A stretch of DNA of 64,000 nt from Craterostigma plantagineum (lineage: Eukaryota; Streptophyta; Magnoliopsida; Lamiales; Linderniaceae). The notes under the pieces were generated by a model. It was not told the DNA's origin, ran no database searches, and worked only from the letters and a program-made list of their open reading frames with translations. The stretch lies in assembly GCA_027422505.1 (NCBI GenBank), contig JAPQWV010000328.1, positions 372,001 through 436,000 on the forward strand, in the 5' to 3' direction. A program made the translations under genes and the position numbers. Positions 23,439-35,989 of the stretch are shown here, piece after piece. Within the stretch, counting starts at the first letter, position 1. Each line of letters opens with the position of its first letter.

Positions 23439-26400
23439 TTAGGCAGATTTACTAACCTTATTTAGCTCGAGAATTCCCAATCGATCACGGATGTCGCAGA
23501 ATCTTGCCTCTATTAAGGGTTTCGTGAAGATATCAGCAAGCTGATCATTTGTTCCTACGAATTCCACACTGATATTCCCCTTCTGAACATGGTCTCGTAT
23601 GAAATGATGTTTAACCTCAATATGCTTAGTACGAGAGTGATGCACGGGATTCTTAGTAATACTAATGGCACTAGTGCTATCACACCTAATAGGAATTTTG
23701 TCATAACTTAACCCGAAATCACTAAGGGTTTGTTTCATCCAAAGAACTTGTTGACAACAATTTCCTAAGGCCATATATTCAGCTTCGGTTGTGGAGAGGG
23801 CGACAGCAGTTTGCTTTCTACTAGACCAGGTAACTAGGGAATTTCCAAGTAATTGGCAAGTTCCACTAGTACTTTTCCTATCTTCCCTACAGCAGGCATA
23901 GTCGGCATCGGAATATCCCATTAATGGGAATTCTTCCGTATGAGAGTACCACAAACCATAATTGAGAGTACCTTTGACATATCTAAGTATACGCTTGACT
24001 GCTGTCAAGTGAGATTCCCTAGGGTCAGACTGATATCTCGAACACATACCAACAGCAAACATGATATCAGGACGACTAGCAGTTAAGTAAAGAAGGCTAC
24101 CGATCATACCTCGATATTCCGTTTGATCAACTGGTGTACCTGATTCGTCACTGTCTATTTTGGTGGTCTGATGCATGGGAGTGGAAATTGCTTTGGAATC
24201 ATTCATCCCGAATTTGATCAGTAATTCCTTGCTGTACTTAGTCTGGGATACAAGGGTTCCACCGTCAAGTTGCTTTATTTGCAACCCAAGGAAGTAGTTC
24301 AGCTCGCCCATTAAGCTCATCTCAAATTCCTTCTGCATAGACTTAGAGAATTTCTCGCAAAGAAGGATATCAGTACTACCAAATATGATATCATCAACAT
24401 ATATTTGTACCAGTATCATGTGATCTCCTTCATACTTAATAAAAGTGTGTTATCGATAGTTCCAGTCGAAAATCCTATGTCAATCAAGAACTTGCTTAGC
24501 CTTTCATACCATGCCCTAGGAGCCTGCTTTAAACCATATAATGCTTTATTTAATTTAAAAACATGATTTGGAAAATCTTCCCTAGCAAAGCCCGGTGGTG
24601 GTTCTACATAGACCTCCTCATTTATAAAGCCATTTAAACTGGACTTTTTACGTCCATTTGAAAAAGTTTAAAACGTTTAAAACATGCATATGCAAGTAAG
24701 ACTCGTATGGACTCTAATCTAGCTACTGGAGCAAAGGTTTCATCGAAATCAATACCTTCCTCCTGGGAATAACCTTTTGCAACTAACCTCGCTTTCTTCC
24801 TTGTGACATTACCATGTTCATCGAGTTTGTTGCGGAAAACCCATTTGGTTCCTATGATGGACTTTTCATTTGGTCTCTCCACGAGTGTCCATACTTGGCT
24901 CTTTTCGAACTGAGCCAACTCATCTTCCATGGCAGAGACCCAGGATATATCATCCAAGGCTTCATGGACTGTTTTTGGTTCCATCATTGAAAGTAGTACA
25001 TCATGAGATTCCTCTGTATCCTGATTTCGTACAGTTGCTCGAGTTTTGATTCCAGATCTGATATTTCCTATCACTTGATCTGTTGGATGACTGGAAGCAT
25101 GTTTCCATTTTCTAGGTTGCAGCTCATCAGCTTCTGGTTCCAGTGTCTCTATATTTTCGTCTTCTGGAATATCAACCTTACCATCTTCAGTATCCTGTAA
25201 TTCTGCACAGGGCAAATCTATACCTTCCTCATCAGTAGCATCTGTGTTAGGTATCTCATCAAAAGTAACATGTATGGATTCCTGAACAGTCAATTTCCTT
25301 TTATTGTAAACACGATATGCCTTAGAGTGAAGACTGTAACCAAGGAATATCCCTTCATCAACCTTAGAGTCAAATTTTCCTCTTTTATCTCTATCGTTTA
25401 AGATAAAGCATTTGCAACCAAACACACGAAAGTAACTTATATTTGGAGTTCTACCATGCCAAATATCATAAGAGGTCTTCTTTAATATTGGCCTAAGGAA
25501 GACACGGTTAGACACATAACAAGCTGTACTAACAGCTTCCGCCCAGAACTGTTTAGGAATATCATACTCATGTAACATGGATCTAGCCATTTCCTGTAGT
25601 ACCCTATTTTTACGTTCAACTACGCCATTCTGTTGGGGAGTTATGGGGGCAGAGAAGTTATGACTATATCCATACTGATCACAGAATGATGCAAAAGATT
25701 TACTATCAAATTCCAGTCCGTTATCACTGCGTATCCTACATAAATTCGTTTCTTTTTCATTCTCAAGTCTCTTTACTAGCGATGCAAAGTTATCTAGTGC
25801 CTCATTCTTATGTGCAAGGAATATCACCCAAGTATACCTGGAATAATCATCAACGATGACAAATGCATATCTTTTACCTCGCAGAGACATCGTCTGAACA
25901 GGACCAAAAAGGTCGAGATGCAGCAGTTCCAGAGGTCTGGATGTGGATATCACATTCTTTGCCTTGAACGATGTCTTGGTTTGCTTGCCCATTTGGCATT
26001 TCTTGCATGTTTTGTTCTTGACAAACTTTATGTCAGGAACACCTCGTACCAGTGCATTGCTTGTGATGTGAGACAGTAATTCCATGTTGGCATGTCCTAA
26101 GCGTCTATGCCATAACTAGGTGTTATCCTGTGTAACTGCTAAACACTGTACGTTCTGGTTAGTGATATCATCAAGAGTTATGCAATAAATATTTCTATCC
26201 CTAGATGCACTGAACAGTACCTTATCATTGTTTCTAACAACGCACTTATCATTTTCAAAAGTGACGGTATGACCCTTATCACATAATTGACTAATACTGA
26301 TGAGATTATGTTCTAGATTCCTAACTAACCATACGTCATCTATAGTAGTATGTAAAGTGTTACCAACAGTTCCAACCCCAATGATCTTAGCTTTAGTGTT

Positions 26401-26529
26401 GTCGGCGTAGGAGACATATCCTCCATCATAGGCTTTCACCGACACAAACTTACTGATATCACCTGTCATATGGTGGGAACATCCACTGTCGAGGTACCAC
26501 TTGTTCTTTTTGCTGGATTTTCTTCTTTG
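23439..26529 (-). pseudogene. Sire-S pol: protease, integrase, RT and RNaseH with multiple lesions
   Basis: Read right to left: protease WYLDSGCSHHMTG (about 26490-26450), GAG-pre-integrase zinc region, then the integrase core. DDE residues are in [17 protein letters not shown] and [11 protein letters not shown] begins near 24930 (WVSAMEDEL) and carries the intact catalytic YVDD in QIYVDDIIFGS (about 24410-24380). RNaseH runs to 23439 with DADYACC, TEAEYMAL and CDSTSAI. The lesions are a TAG at 26113-26115 where LWHRRLGH should begin, a frameshift near 24650 just after QMDVKS, and a frameshift near 24440. The last two look like single-base losses next to homopolymers. Confidence 0.92.
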
Positions 26530-28310
26530 TACCTGCATGAATCATTTCTTTTCTGAGGTGCCCAACTTCGATTGGGTCCTAAAGGGTCAGTGGTAAAATG
26601 ACTTCTGTTAACACATGTTATATCATCTGTCACAGACTGTGATCTCATAAACGCAGGCGTGCTAGTGTTAGAACCTTGATTCTTAGGAATCTGCTTTGGC
26701 CTCCAGATATATCTAGTTTTATCAGCTTTCTTCAAGAAACAGTGGTTAGCATAATGACCGTGACGGCCGCATGAGAAACATTTAGGCTTTCTAATAACTT
26801 GTGAAGGTGCAGCATGCTTAGGTGTTGTGGAATATCCTATGCCTGTATTACCAACATGTCTAGGAAGATCGAGTATCATGTTGAGATTATGTTGTCCTAC
26901 AAAAAGTCTAACATTTTTGTTTTCTTCTAAGAAATCCTCAAGAACGGACATGTCTCTAGATACATTTTCTTGCTTCCTAAGCTTTTTGCAATTACACAAG
27001 ACTTTTTCTTCCTTAAGAGTTTCTAACTCGGCTTTCAGACGCTCATTTTCTAGATCTGTTTGATGCTTCTCTCTAGCTACATCATCTCGTTGCCTAATCA
27101 GACTCTTTACTTGTGAGTTGAGCGACTTAATCCTTCTTTCTGCATTTTGAATAATTTCAAACATCTCTTCCTTTTCATCTACTTCAGAAACTGAGGAAGC
27201 GTTATCATGAGATTCATCTTGCCTAGCATATAATTCATTTAGAAAGAGAATTTTCTTAATAGTGGATGAAGAAGATACCTGATCATCATCATTGTCCATG
27301 TAGGCGAGATCTTCCTCTTCTTCGCTTTCGCCCTCTTCCCAGTTAGTGACCATTGCTTTCTGCTTCTTTACCTTTTTGTCACCATTTTCCATAGGGCAGT
27401 TTGAGGCGAAGTGGCCTGGCTTGTTGCATTTGAAACATTTCTGCACGTTGTTCCCGGATGATGATATTCCCTTGTTCCTAGGATGGAACTTGGAGTTTCC
27501 CTTGAACTTTCTTCTCATCCGAAACTTTTCAAACCTTCTGGTCAGCATGGCGATCTGCTCCATTAGATCCTCCTCAGTTTCTTCTTCACCTTCAGAATCA
27601 TTTTCTTGTTCGGTGTTAAATGCAATGTTTGGTTGACTTCGGGCCGTTGGTTTCTCTTTGATGGAGATCTGAGTCATCTCGTAGGTGGTAAGAGATCCAA
27701 TCAATTCTGACACGGAAAGTTCGTCCAAGTCCTTTGCTTCGTAGATGGCAGTTACTTTGGAATTCCATTCTCTTGGAAGAGATCTTAGTATCTTCCGTAC
27801 TTTCTCACCGTCCGGTATTTTCTTTCCCAACGAGAACATTTGATTTATGATGTTCATGAATCATGCGTACATATGGCTTATGGTCTCGTTGTCCTCCATT
27901 TTGAACAGCTCGTATTGGTGAGTTAAGAGGGCTATTCTTTCTTGTACAACTCGAGTGGTTCCCTCATGTGTGACTTGAAGCATCTCCCACATGTCCTTGG
28001 CAGATTCGCATGAACTCACACGATTGTATTCTTCTCTTGTAAGCGCGCAGGCGATCATGTTCTTAGCTTTGGCATTCAAGGATATTCCTCGCTTGTCGGT
28101 TGCATCGTACTCGGAACCTTTCTTTGGAGTTCCATCCGCCTTCTTGGGACTGTAAGGTCCAGTCGTGATGATATCCCACAGGTCATAGTCAGTAGCAAGC
28201 AGGAATTCCTTCATACGATTTTTCCATATAGCATAGTTTGTTCCATCGAAGAGTGGTGGCCTGGAATGGGATTGTCCTTCTGCAAAAACATCAAAACTCG
28301 AAGAAGCCAT
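26530..28310 (-). pseudogene. Sire-S gag with two zinc knuckles, one stop codon
   Basis: The ATG at 28310 lies 45 bp after the primer site. The UBN2-type gag begins MASSSFDVFAEGQSHSRPPLFDG. An in-frame TGA at about 27855-27857 splits HMYA from FMNIINQ, consistent with a CGA to TGA change. Downstream are the knuckles CFKCNKPGHFASNC and CFSCGRHGHYANHC, with an acidic and coiled-coil stretch between them. A frameshift near 26530 separates gag from protease. Confidence 0.92.
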
Positions 28311-28355
28311 TAGATCTTTAACTCAGGCTTGTTAGGCCCGTCGTTTGAGTAACCC

Positions 28356-28367
28356 GCTCTGATACCA
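28356..28367 (-). promoter_or_regulatory. Sire-S primer-binding site
   Basis: The minus strand reads TGGTATCAGAGC two bases inside the 5' LTR, matching initiator tRNA-Met. Confidence 0.94.
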
Positions 28368-28369
28368 AA

Positions 28370-30078
28370 TGAAGATATAAATGTGCCTAAGAGGGGGGGT
28401 GAATTAGGCTTTTAAAACTTTATGCTTCTTTTCACAAATATTAAGTGTGGTGACTTAGATATGCCTACTGATGTTTGTAACTACTATGTCCGATATATCC
28501 TAGTAACGTCGGATGTGCGTTGGGTCTGTCTCACAGCGATAAAGAAATAACTGAAAAGTAAATCGAGACATGATTTTTATAGAGGTTATATCCCCAACTG
28601 GGGTTTACTCCTCTCCTTGGGATTTGCTTCCCAAGAGTTTAACCAATCACTATAATGCACCGTAGCTGGATACAAAACTGATTGGTTAGCCCAATACACA
28701 ACCGAAACAAGTCGAACACTAGACACTACTAGGTTACCACACGCCGAGTTTCGTTCCTCGGAATCTCCTTGATCCCGACAGACACAGCTCGCTACCGAAG
28801 GGCCCCCGGACTTGTCCTTCCCTTCACGTGTGCGTAAACTTCGACCTTGCCTCCTTGGTATTGCTCACGTCCGAAGACAACACGTCCGAAGACAGAATAT
28901 ATGGCAGGGGATGATGGAATATCGGATAAATCACTCGCTCAGTGATGGATACGCAGGTTAACTCTCAGTAAGGCAGAAAGCTATCGCAAGTGAATGGCTC
29001 AGGAATCTCTTAGTATCTCTCTGCTCAAAAATCTCTCGTAGGCTTAAATTCGCAAATTCTGTGTTTTTTCGAAAATTTCAAGTGCTGCTTATATATAGTC
29101 CTTTTCAAATAGCACTTCTCATGGAAAGTCATATCAAACAATAATCACCAAATCAAGCATAGTTTCCATGTAGCTTTCGAGTCAATCCTACCATATAAAA
29201 CATGCTTCTAATAAATCGTCACAACGGTCATATAGCACATTAAAGCATGATTATATTCCATATAAAGCTCAATTTTCGTACTCAAGCAATTTCAACCATT
29301 TCGCATATATTTTCCATATCGAGATTTTCCATAAGTGATTCCCTGCTATCAGTTCCTAGTAACGAGTAACTTTAGATTTATTTTCCAAGTATGGCACATA
29401 AGATAGCAAGGCATAAGCACGTTTTCCATGTACAGCTCATAGCATTTAATCAATATATTTACCATGTTTAGCACAAGAATCAGATCAGAGCTTACATAAA
29501 TCGATTTATCACATCATGGCACAACTTTCCTTATTTCAGAGATCACATTCGTTTATAGCACATATCATATAATAGCATTTTATCCATAAGGTCAATCAAA
29601 TCAAATCTTTCCTAAATATAATAATCCAATCAGCACAAGGAAAGATATCAATTTAATATTTCGCATTTAATTCAGTGCAAGGCAAGCATGAATCGTGCAT
29701 ATGATTTTCGTCCAGGAATAAACTGGTATCAACGGATATATCACTTTCCATATATAAACAGCATATTTTCCATATATAGCTCAGTAGGATATCTCATGCA
29801 TTATTTCCATATATAGCACAGAAGGATATATCCTATCTCATGGACTGTCTATAACACGCGATCACATAGTTCCATCAAATCATCACAAAATCACACGCAA
29901 TTCAAATATTCAACACTTTAACAATTTTCATCTCATTTTCAATGCATGGTTGAACATTATCATGAATTTAGACATTTTATTTTTCCCAAATCGAATTGCT
30001 TATTTTATAGACCTAATGTCATTACAATTACATCGTTCATCAAAACTCTCTAACATGTATGGACCAAAAAGGTCAACA
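28370..30078 (-). repeat. Sire-S 5' LTR
   Basis: Matches 8653-10346 throughout. It is 1709 bp, with a duplicated 15-bp segment near 28878 that accounts for most of the length difference. It ends at the right TSD CCGAG. Confidence 0.95.
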
Positions 30079-30083
30079 CCGAG

Positions 30084-31262
30084 AATGAAGAATGATATCG
30101 CCACGTTTCTAAGTAGATGTATGGCATGCCAACTGATCAAAGCGGAACACCAGCGACCAGCTGGAACTCTGCAGCCCTTACCGATTCCTCAATGGAAATG
30201 GGACCATATCACGATGGACTTCGTCGTTGGTTTGCCTAAAACGACGAAAGGCCACGATGCCATTTGGGTGATTGTTGATTGCCTAACCAAATTGGCTCAT
30301 TTTATCTCTATTGGCTCTACCTTTTCCATGGAACGCTATGCTGAATTGTATATTCAGGAAATTGTTGGACTCCATGGAATTCCAATCTCTATCGTCTCGG
30401 ATCGAGACTCGAGGTTCCTATCCAATTTTTGGCAAAGCTACAGAAAGCTATGGGAACTAAGCTTTCGTTCAGTACTGCGTATCATCCCCAGATCGACGGG
30501 CAGTCTGAACGAATAATCCAAACCCTTGAAGATATGTTACGAGCATTCGTTTTAGACTTCGAAGGAAACTGGAGTAAATACCTATCACTGGTTGAATTCT
30601 CCTACTACAACAGTTCCATGCTACATCGGGATGGCGTCGTACGAGGCATTATACGGGTGCAAATGTCGATCTCCAATCAATTGGGATGAAATTGGCGAAC
30701 GAGCTCTATTAGGACCAGATATGGTACGAGAAATGACGAAAGCAGTAATGAAAATTCTGGAAAGGATGCAAACGGCTCAGAGTCGACAGAAGAGTTATGC
30801 AGATCATCGACGATGACCTTTGGAGTTTGCAAAAGGTGACCTAGTGTTTCTAAAGATCTCCCCAATGAAAGGCGTGAAGCGCTTCGGACGAAAGGGCAAG
30901 CAAAGTCCCACATATATAGGCCCATTCAGAGTCATCAAACGAGTGGGCGAAGTCGCGTATCAATTAGAGTTGCCAGCTTCCCTATCGCAAGTTCACGACG
31001 TATTTCACGTATCGACATTGAGAAAGTAAGTTGCGGACCCGAGCCACGTTATTCAGAATGAGCTTCTTTACGAACAGCTCTAGCCTGACTTGAGTTATGA
31101 AGAGAGGCCAGTAGAGATTTTGATGTATGAGATAAAGCAACTTCGGAATAAGTCTATTCCGTTAGTTAAAGTGTTGTGGCCGTATCAATCCATTGAAGAA
31201 GCCACGTGGGAGCGTGAGGATGATATGTGAGATCGTTATCCCGAGTTATTCCTGTCGGCATA
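30084..31262 (+). pseudogene. G1 integrase and chromodomain-like tail
   Basis: Continues the integrase zinc region cut at 8652 ([21 protein letters not shown]). The catalytic core has Asp in TMDFVVGLP, Asp in [10 protein letters not shown] and Glu in [10 protein letters not shown]. The GPF module follows ([21 protein letters not shown]), then the chromodomain-like [11 protein letters not shown]. Lesions are a frameshift near 30430, a second in the 30600 region, a TGA near 30814 (from CGA), a TAA at about 31027, a TAG at about 31081 and a TGA near 31228. Integrase would insert the element DNA, and the chromodomain would bind modified histones. Confidence 0.93.
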
Positions 31263-31280
31263 ATTTCGGGGCCGAAATTC

Positions 31281-31295
31281 TTTTAAGGGGGAGGA
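31281..31295 (+). promoter_or_regulatory. G1 polypurine tract
   Basis: TTTTAAGGGGGAGGA sits directly before the 3' LTR start TGTAATATCC. Confidence 0.9.
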
Positions 31296-32034
31296 TGTAA
31301 TATCCGTAAATTTTAATACGGGATTTAGATGTAATTACCTTTTTTTGTGAACTAAGACTAGAGCAAATTAATATAAAGATTATATTGGGCTAGGATTAAT
31401 ACGCATTTTGGCCCAAATTCTTAAAGGATAAGCTTTGATAATGACATTATTTAAGCTATAGGAAATCTCGTCACTAGCTTCTTGTCAAATCAATTGTTAC
31501 TTTCAAAGTATTCCAAGTATATCATAAACGTTAGAGGAGAAAAACCCTCTTCTACAAACGAAGCATAACAGTGAGTAGGGAGTATCCAAGCCAATACGAA
31601 AAATAGAGTAGCATAAGAAGGTTGAAAGATCGAAAATTTTAAGCTCAAGGTAAATTATTCCTTCTATCTTATGGACACTATACGTATTATTATATTGAAA
31701 CTACACCTTATATGAATATAATGTATTGTCTAGGAAGAATTCGAAACACTGAAGTAACTTAGGTAATTCATTACACAACTAGAGTGAATCTTACGAGGTT
31801 TGTATGATGTAAACAATTAGATTAGAGCCCCAGACTTCTGAAATTATTATGCCAGGGCACGAGGGTGTATTCAGAGGTGGTCTCGATGGTAGATAAATTT
31901 TTGGGCAATTACTATTTCAGTCACATAACATTAGGACGTTTCAGTATAGGAATGTTACTAAAGGCTGAATTTAAAGTGTACTGTTTTCTGGAAATAGCAT
32001 AGTTTATGAAGATGATTTTGATAAGTACTGATTT

Positions 32035-32330
32035 TAGGGTTTCACGAACTTTAAACGTTTCGCGAGTGAAGGAGTTTGCGAATTGAACTTCGCGAATTGT
32101 AAATGCGTTAAGCCTTAAGGACCGAAAACGAAAATTCACGAACTGGAACGGTTCGCAAAAGTGAGTTGAATTCAGGCCAAACATTTAATTTCACGGGCCA
32201 TGGAGGTTCGCGAATTGTAATTGGGAGTGAGTTTTGCGGGTCCTGAGAGAGTTCGCGAACTGCTCGTTTTTGCGGGTTGAGTGAAGTTCGTGAATTGACT
32301 AATTAATTTCGCGAGTTGACCGTTGACCTC
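32035..32330. repeat. Dispersed TTCGCGAATT-like motif cluster in the G1 LTR
   Basis: At least ten variants of TTCGCGAA, TTCGCGAATTG or CACGAACT occur within 300 bp at irregular spacing. Confidence 0.85.
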
Positions 32331-32828
32331 TAATTAAATTTCGAAACTTAATTATTTTAGGCTAGTTCGAAAATTAGAACGCATACTAATTATACTTATG
32401 TATTCAGAGGATCGACCCTCAAAGATTCCACCAGAGTTCGTATCTGACTTTAGCAGGAGGACAGGTAGGTGGATCATCCATCTACAATACGTAAACAAAA
32501 ATGTGAATTTATGTGTTCCATGTGATTCGATGATTTACGCGACTTACGTGACTTATGGGTTATACATGTTTTCCATGCGTTTAATATAAATCATGTTTAT
32601 ATGAGATTTCTCATGGCACGTGCATATCACGTCAGGGAGAGAGATTGGTTGTACCGTAGTGTGACGATAGTGATATGAGATATTGACGTACGGGGTAGAA
32701 TGAGATGTTGGTGATTGGAGACTCTTAGAGGAGTCGAGGTTGGGCTCACTAGGCACTTGGCGGAGACAGGCGTGATCGATCTATCTAATCGGGCATGACC
32801 GTTCCGAGGTGCATACCGCCGTATGAGA

Positions 32829-32952
32829 TTTTGGTGCGACCTGATAGGAGGACATTCGCGTGATTGTCCAGTGCACTATCAGTGTATGCTTTTGGTGCGG
32901 AGCGACCCGGTAGGAGGCCATTGGCGTGATCGTCCAGTGCACTACCAGGGTA
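32829..32952 (+). repeat. Imperfect tandem duplication, about 60 bp, in the G1 LTR
   Basis: A block starting TTTTGGTGCG and running through CGTCCAGTGCACTA occurs at 32829-32887 and again at 32890-32952 with several substitutions and a small insertion. Confidence 0.85.
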
Positions 32953-33440
32953 GGCTGCCGCGAGACTTGGAGGTGGCCTCCTAGTAGTCTATTGCGCGCG
33001 AAGGTGTCGAGCCTAACCTAGGGCCCTGTGTTGTGTGAAATAGGACTGCGGGAAAAGAAGAGTGTGCATTAGGATTGGGGTTGAGTGCCCACTTTGCATA
33101 CATGAATTTTGTTCACCTACTGGGCAAATTGCTCAGTGTTTACGTGTTGTAGGTACTGAGTCTGACGCCGGTACGCGTCAAGACTGAGGCGGCTGGTGGT
33201 GATGCTCCACCGGCTTTTGAGGGCAGTGTGGCACAAGGATGAAGACCTGTGGAGCGGCGTTAGGGCTTTTTATTCTTTTATCATTTTGGGGCTTCGGCCC
33301 GTGTACAGAGCTGACAATGTAGACAGACTTTAATAGTAATGTATATTATTTTAGGAAAAAGTTTTAATTAGACGGGCCTTCTGCGGCTTACGTTGCGGAA
33401 ATCCGCCACTAATCCTAATTAGAAAAGTAGGGTCGCCACA

Positions 33441-34029
33441 AGAGCTGGAGATCATTGGTTATGTACGAAAGAAATATCAAGGGTTCTGACAACGAGATAG
33501 TTTGAGCTGGAAATATCAAGCATGGCCGACCAGGAGACATGTGGAAGGCAAGGAGTGGGTGACATTCTAGCCAGAAAGGGGATGCGCCTGTCTGACAGTA
33601 GTACACCGACAACTGCTATCTCTCTTAGGTTGTACCAGAAACTGCTGTCCAGTGGTCCCAAATGACAGCCAGCTAAGAGGGAGGGGCTAACGGATATGCT
33701 AAGGAAGAGAGAAAGGAAAGCAAGATCAAATTCATATCACAAACCAAAAAACTCTTAGATATTTTCCTGTAATCATCTTCTCCACCATGAACGCACTGTA
33801 ACGAGAGAAGTGAGCTCGAGTATATATTTCTCAATTGTGAATAGTGATACTGTTTCCGACGGCCCGCGGACGTAGGATACCTATCCGAAGCACGTAAAAT
33901 TTGTGTCTCTTTCGTTTCCAGCACTAAAATAACAGATCTAAACACACACTAAAATACCCAACCCAGTCCGTTTCACTCGTCAACTCCTATTTCCCGGACC
34001 AAATCTTGTTGATCAGGGTCATACCCACA
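33441..34029 (+). repeat. Probable 5' LTR (or part of it) of a Tat/Retand-like gypsy element
   Basis: This noncoding stretch ends CCCACA five bases before a gypsy-type primer site. It has a possible TATA region near 33818 (GAGTATATATTTC). Its left boundary is not visible because it abuts the G1 LTR. Confidence 0.55.
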
Positions 34030-34034
34030 TTAAA

Positions 34035-34051
34035 TGGCGCCGTCTGTGGGA
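34035..34051 (+). promoter_or_regulatory. Primer-binding site of the Tat/Retand-like element
   Basis: TGGCGCCGTCTGTGGGA follows the LTR end. This TGGCGCCGT-type primer site is typical of non-chromovirus Tat-group gypsy elements and differs from the tRNA-Met site used by the other elements here. I do not assign the exact tRNA. Confidence 0.8.
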
Positions 34052-34203
34052 AAGACGGACTGAGACGTGAGAACGCTGGGTGGTTGTAGCGGGGAAGGCA
34101 AATCAAGTTTGTGTCTGTTTAAAGGCGAGACGTTAAAGAGATAGCAAAAAGGTGCGATTGTTAGGGGAGCAGTGGATCCTTAAGATGAAGTAGAGGCAAG
34201 ACG

Positions 34204-35975
34204 ATGGAGGAACAGCCGCCGGTAGCACAGAAATGCACGAAATATTCGAGGAAGCCACGGGAGAAACTAGGAAGAGTCCTGCTCCGACTTTGACGTTGGC
34301 ATCGCCAGTCAAAACCTTATCACTGACGCCGGCAGCCACCTTCGCAGGACTATCTGGAGCAGTTCCGCCACAAACTCCCATAACCATGACGGTAGAACAA
34401 CTAGATCTGCTGGTGAAGAGCACGGTGGACGATGCGATGACAGCTAATAGGGCAAAGAGCAAAGACAAGCGGAAGCAGGGGCTGTCTGTTCAGGGCAGAA
34501 CTTCAGATGGGCATGTCTCAGAATGGACGAAAACTGTAGGAGAGAATGCAGTGGCTGCAGAAGGAACCTTAGGCCCTCAGCCAGAGATGAACCCGTCAGA
34601 GAGGGAGGTTGTCCGAGAAGGAAGGAATGAAGAGCCGCTAACCCCACCTCCAAGACGAAGTAGTGAACACCTCAGAGGACTTCAGGAAGGGCCAAAGCCA
34701 ATGAATCCAAGGGATGTAGCATCTCCGGCGACCATAGCCAACGAATGCAGGGCAGAAGGAAACAGGAAAGCCAGAGAACAGGAAGTAGAAGTGAGGAGCT
34801 ATAGCACGCGTGGTCAGAAAGGAGTTATGAGCGAGAGGGGACAAGAGCTTAGGAAGCAGATGTCTGACCTACGAAAAGTAGTAGACGAGATGCAAAATAA
34901 GGCAACCATGCTGCATCTTCGAGGAATGCATCAGGCCGGCACGCCTTTTGCTAAGGAGCTATTGGAGGGAGAAGTATCGCTTAACTTTAAGCAGTTACCA
35001 TAAGAATATGACGGTACCACAGATCTGGAGGACCATATTTTGCATTCAAGTACACCATCAGATTGCACAACTTCTCGGATGGAGTAAAGTGTAGGGTTTT
35101 CCTGACAACGTTGGTGCGAGCCGCCCAACAATCCAACCAGTTATAACTGGAGGTTATCCATTAATTCGAAGAGTTCCTAGACATGTTCGTCAACCAGGTG
35201 GCGCTCGGAAGCTCCCTAAATCCGACATGTTCTTATTTCAAGTCAAGCAGCGACCGGATGAGAGCCTTCGATTTTATATCAAAAGACTCAACGTGGCAGC
35301 CTTGGAGGTACCCTAGCTCCGCCACTACTTTCATTAAAATTAATGCTTTGGCTCATGCTTTGCAGGTTGGCGATTTCTTTGCGTCGCTTTCAAAGAAGCC
35401 TCTGCAAACATCCGACGAGCTGCTGGGTAGAGCAACAAGTACATAAATCTGGAGAAGAGCAATCTAGCAAAGAATTTGAGATGCAGCACCCAGAATGCTT
35501 CCTAGGAGAGAAACGCAGGACCACAATCTGAGCAAGGAAGGTGTCAGGGTTGCTCGCCCACCAGAGATCAAGAGACCTATGCCGGGCAGAGGGAACATGT
35601 TCCCTCCCATGTGTCAAAGATATACTCCTTTCGGACGAACTTGGAGGAAGTGCTAGCTGTGGCATCAAGGGATCCAGACATCAGATACCCTCCGTGTTAA
35701 TAGAACACTCGCCTGCACACGGGCAGTTACGCATGCACACGCCCAACTAATAACGACTGGGCACCTCAAAGAATTCATATATCGAGATCGAGGACCACAT
35801 CTGCCCGCGCAGCCTAGAGAGAAGGAAGGCCCTGGACAAGCTAAGGGGAAACAACATATGCTGGAACCTAATAGGCCAGGGCCCAGCCAGCAACGGCTCA
35901 CATCCTCATCATAGTCGGAGGTCTGGAGAGTGGAGACTCGCATAGGGCTCGAAAGTCGTATGCCCTGATCGGATA
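34204..35975 (+). pseudogene. Tat/Retand-like gag, broken
   Basis: The longest open part (34233-35003) is hydrophilic with a coiled-coil-like stretch. It ends in a segment typical of Tat-group gag (GTPFAKELLEGEV, with a TAA near 35000, then EYDGTTDLEDH). Beyond it, in shifting frames, are DGVKCRVFLTTL-like, QRPDESLRFYIKRLN (about 35240-35290), NALAHALQVGDFFASLSKKP (about 35340-35400) and finally IVGGLESGDSHRARK (about 35905-35950). These are the usual successive landmarks of this gag family. At least five frameshifts or stops are needed. No protease or RT follows, because the element is cut by the LTR at 35990. Confidence 0.75.
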
Positions 35976-35989
35976 GAATGAAAGCGCTC

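Larger units (their letters stand above)
8653..30078 (-). mobile_element. Sire-S: Sirevirus-like Ty1/copia element with an env-like ORF, carrying G2 inside
   Basis: LTRs of 1694 and 1709 bp begin TGAAGATA and end GTCAACA. The element is flanked by a perfect 5-bp TSD CCGAG (8648-8652 and 30079-30083). On the - strand the order is 5' LTR, tRNA-Met primer site, gag, protease, integrase, RT, RNaseH, env-like ORF, 3' noncoding region with repeated polypurine-like tracts, PPT, 3' LTR. An extra ORF after RNaseH and multiplied polypurine tracts are known Sirevirus traits. G2 (10580-20905) interrupts the 3' noncoding region. Several stops and frameshifts show the copy is inactive. Confidence 0.93.
1..33440 (+). 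mobile_element. G1: decayed Ty3/gypsy chromovirus, entered inside gag and split by two insertions
   Basis: The element survives in three pieces: 1-676, 6722-8652 and 30084-33440. Read in order they give the gag end, protease, RT, RNaseH, integrase, a chromodomain-like tail, a polypurine tract and the 3' LTR. The reading frame runs straight across each insertion point once the insert and one TSD copy are ignored. The 5' LTR lies outside the window. Many nonsense codons (several CGA to TGA or CAG to TAG) and frameshifts show it is dead. Protein similarity to the intact G2 in the same window is obvious along the whole length, so both belong to the same chromovirus group. A Tekay/Del-type assignment is inferred from the long LTR and the C-terminal tail. 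Confidence 0.92.
31296..33440 (+). repeat. G1 3' LTR
   Basis: Starts TGTAATATCCG after the PPT. The end is placed at GTCGCCACA (33440), which gives CA and a length of about 2145 bp. Without the 5' LTR and TSD this end is provisional. It contains the TTCGCGAA-rich block (32035-32330) and an internal duplication (32829-32952). Confidence 0.8.

Noticed and set aside
34133..34653. Minus-strand ORFs over the Retand-like gag
   Set aside because: The plus-strand frame has the recognisable gag landmarks; the minus frames are shadows.
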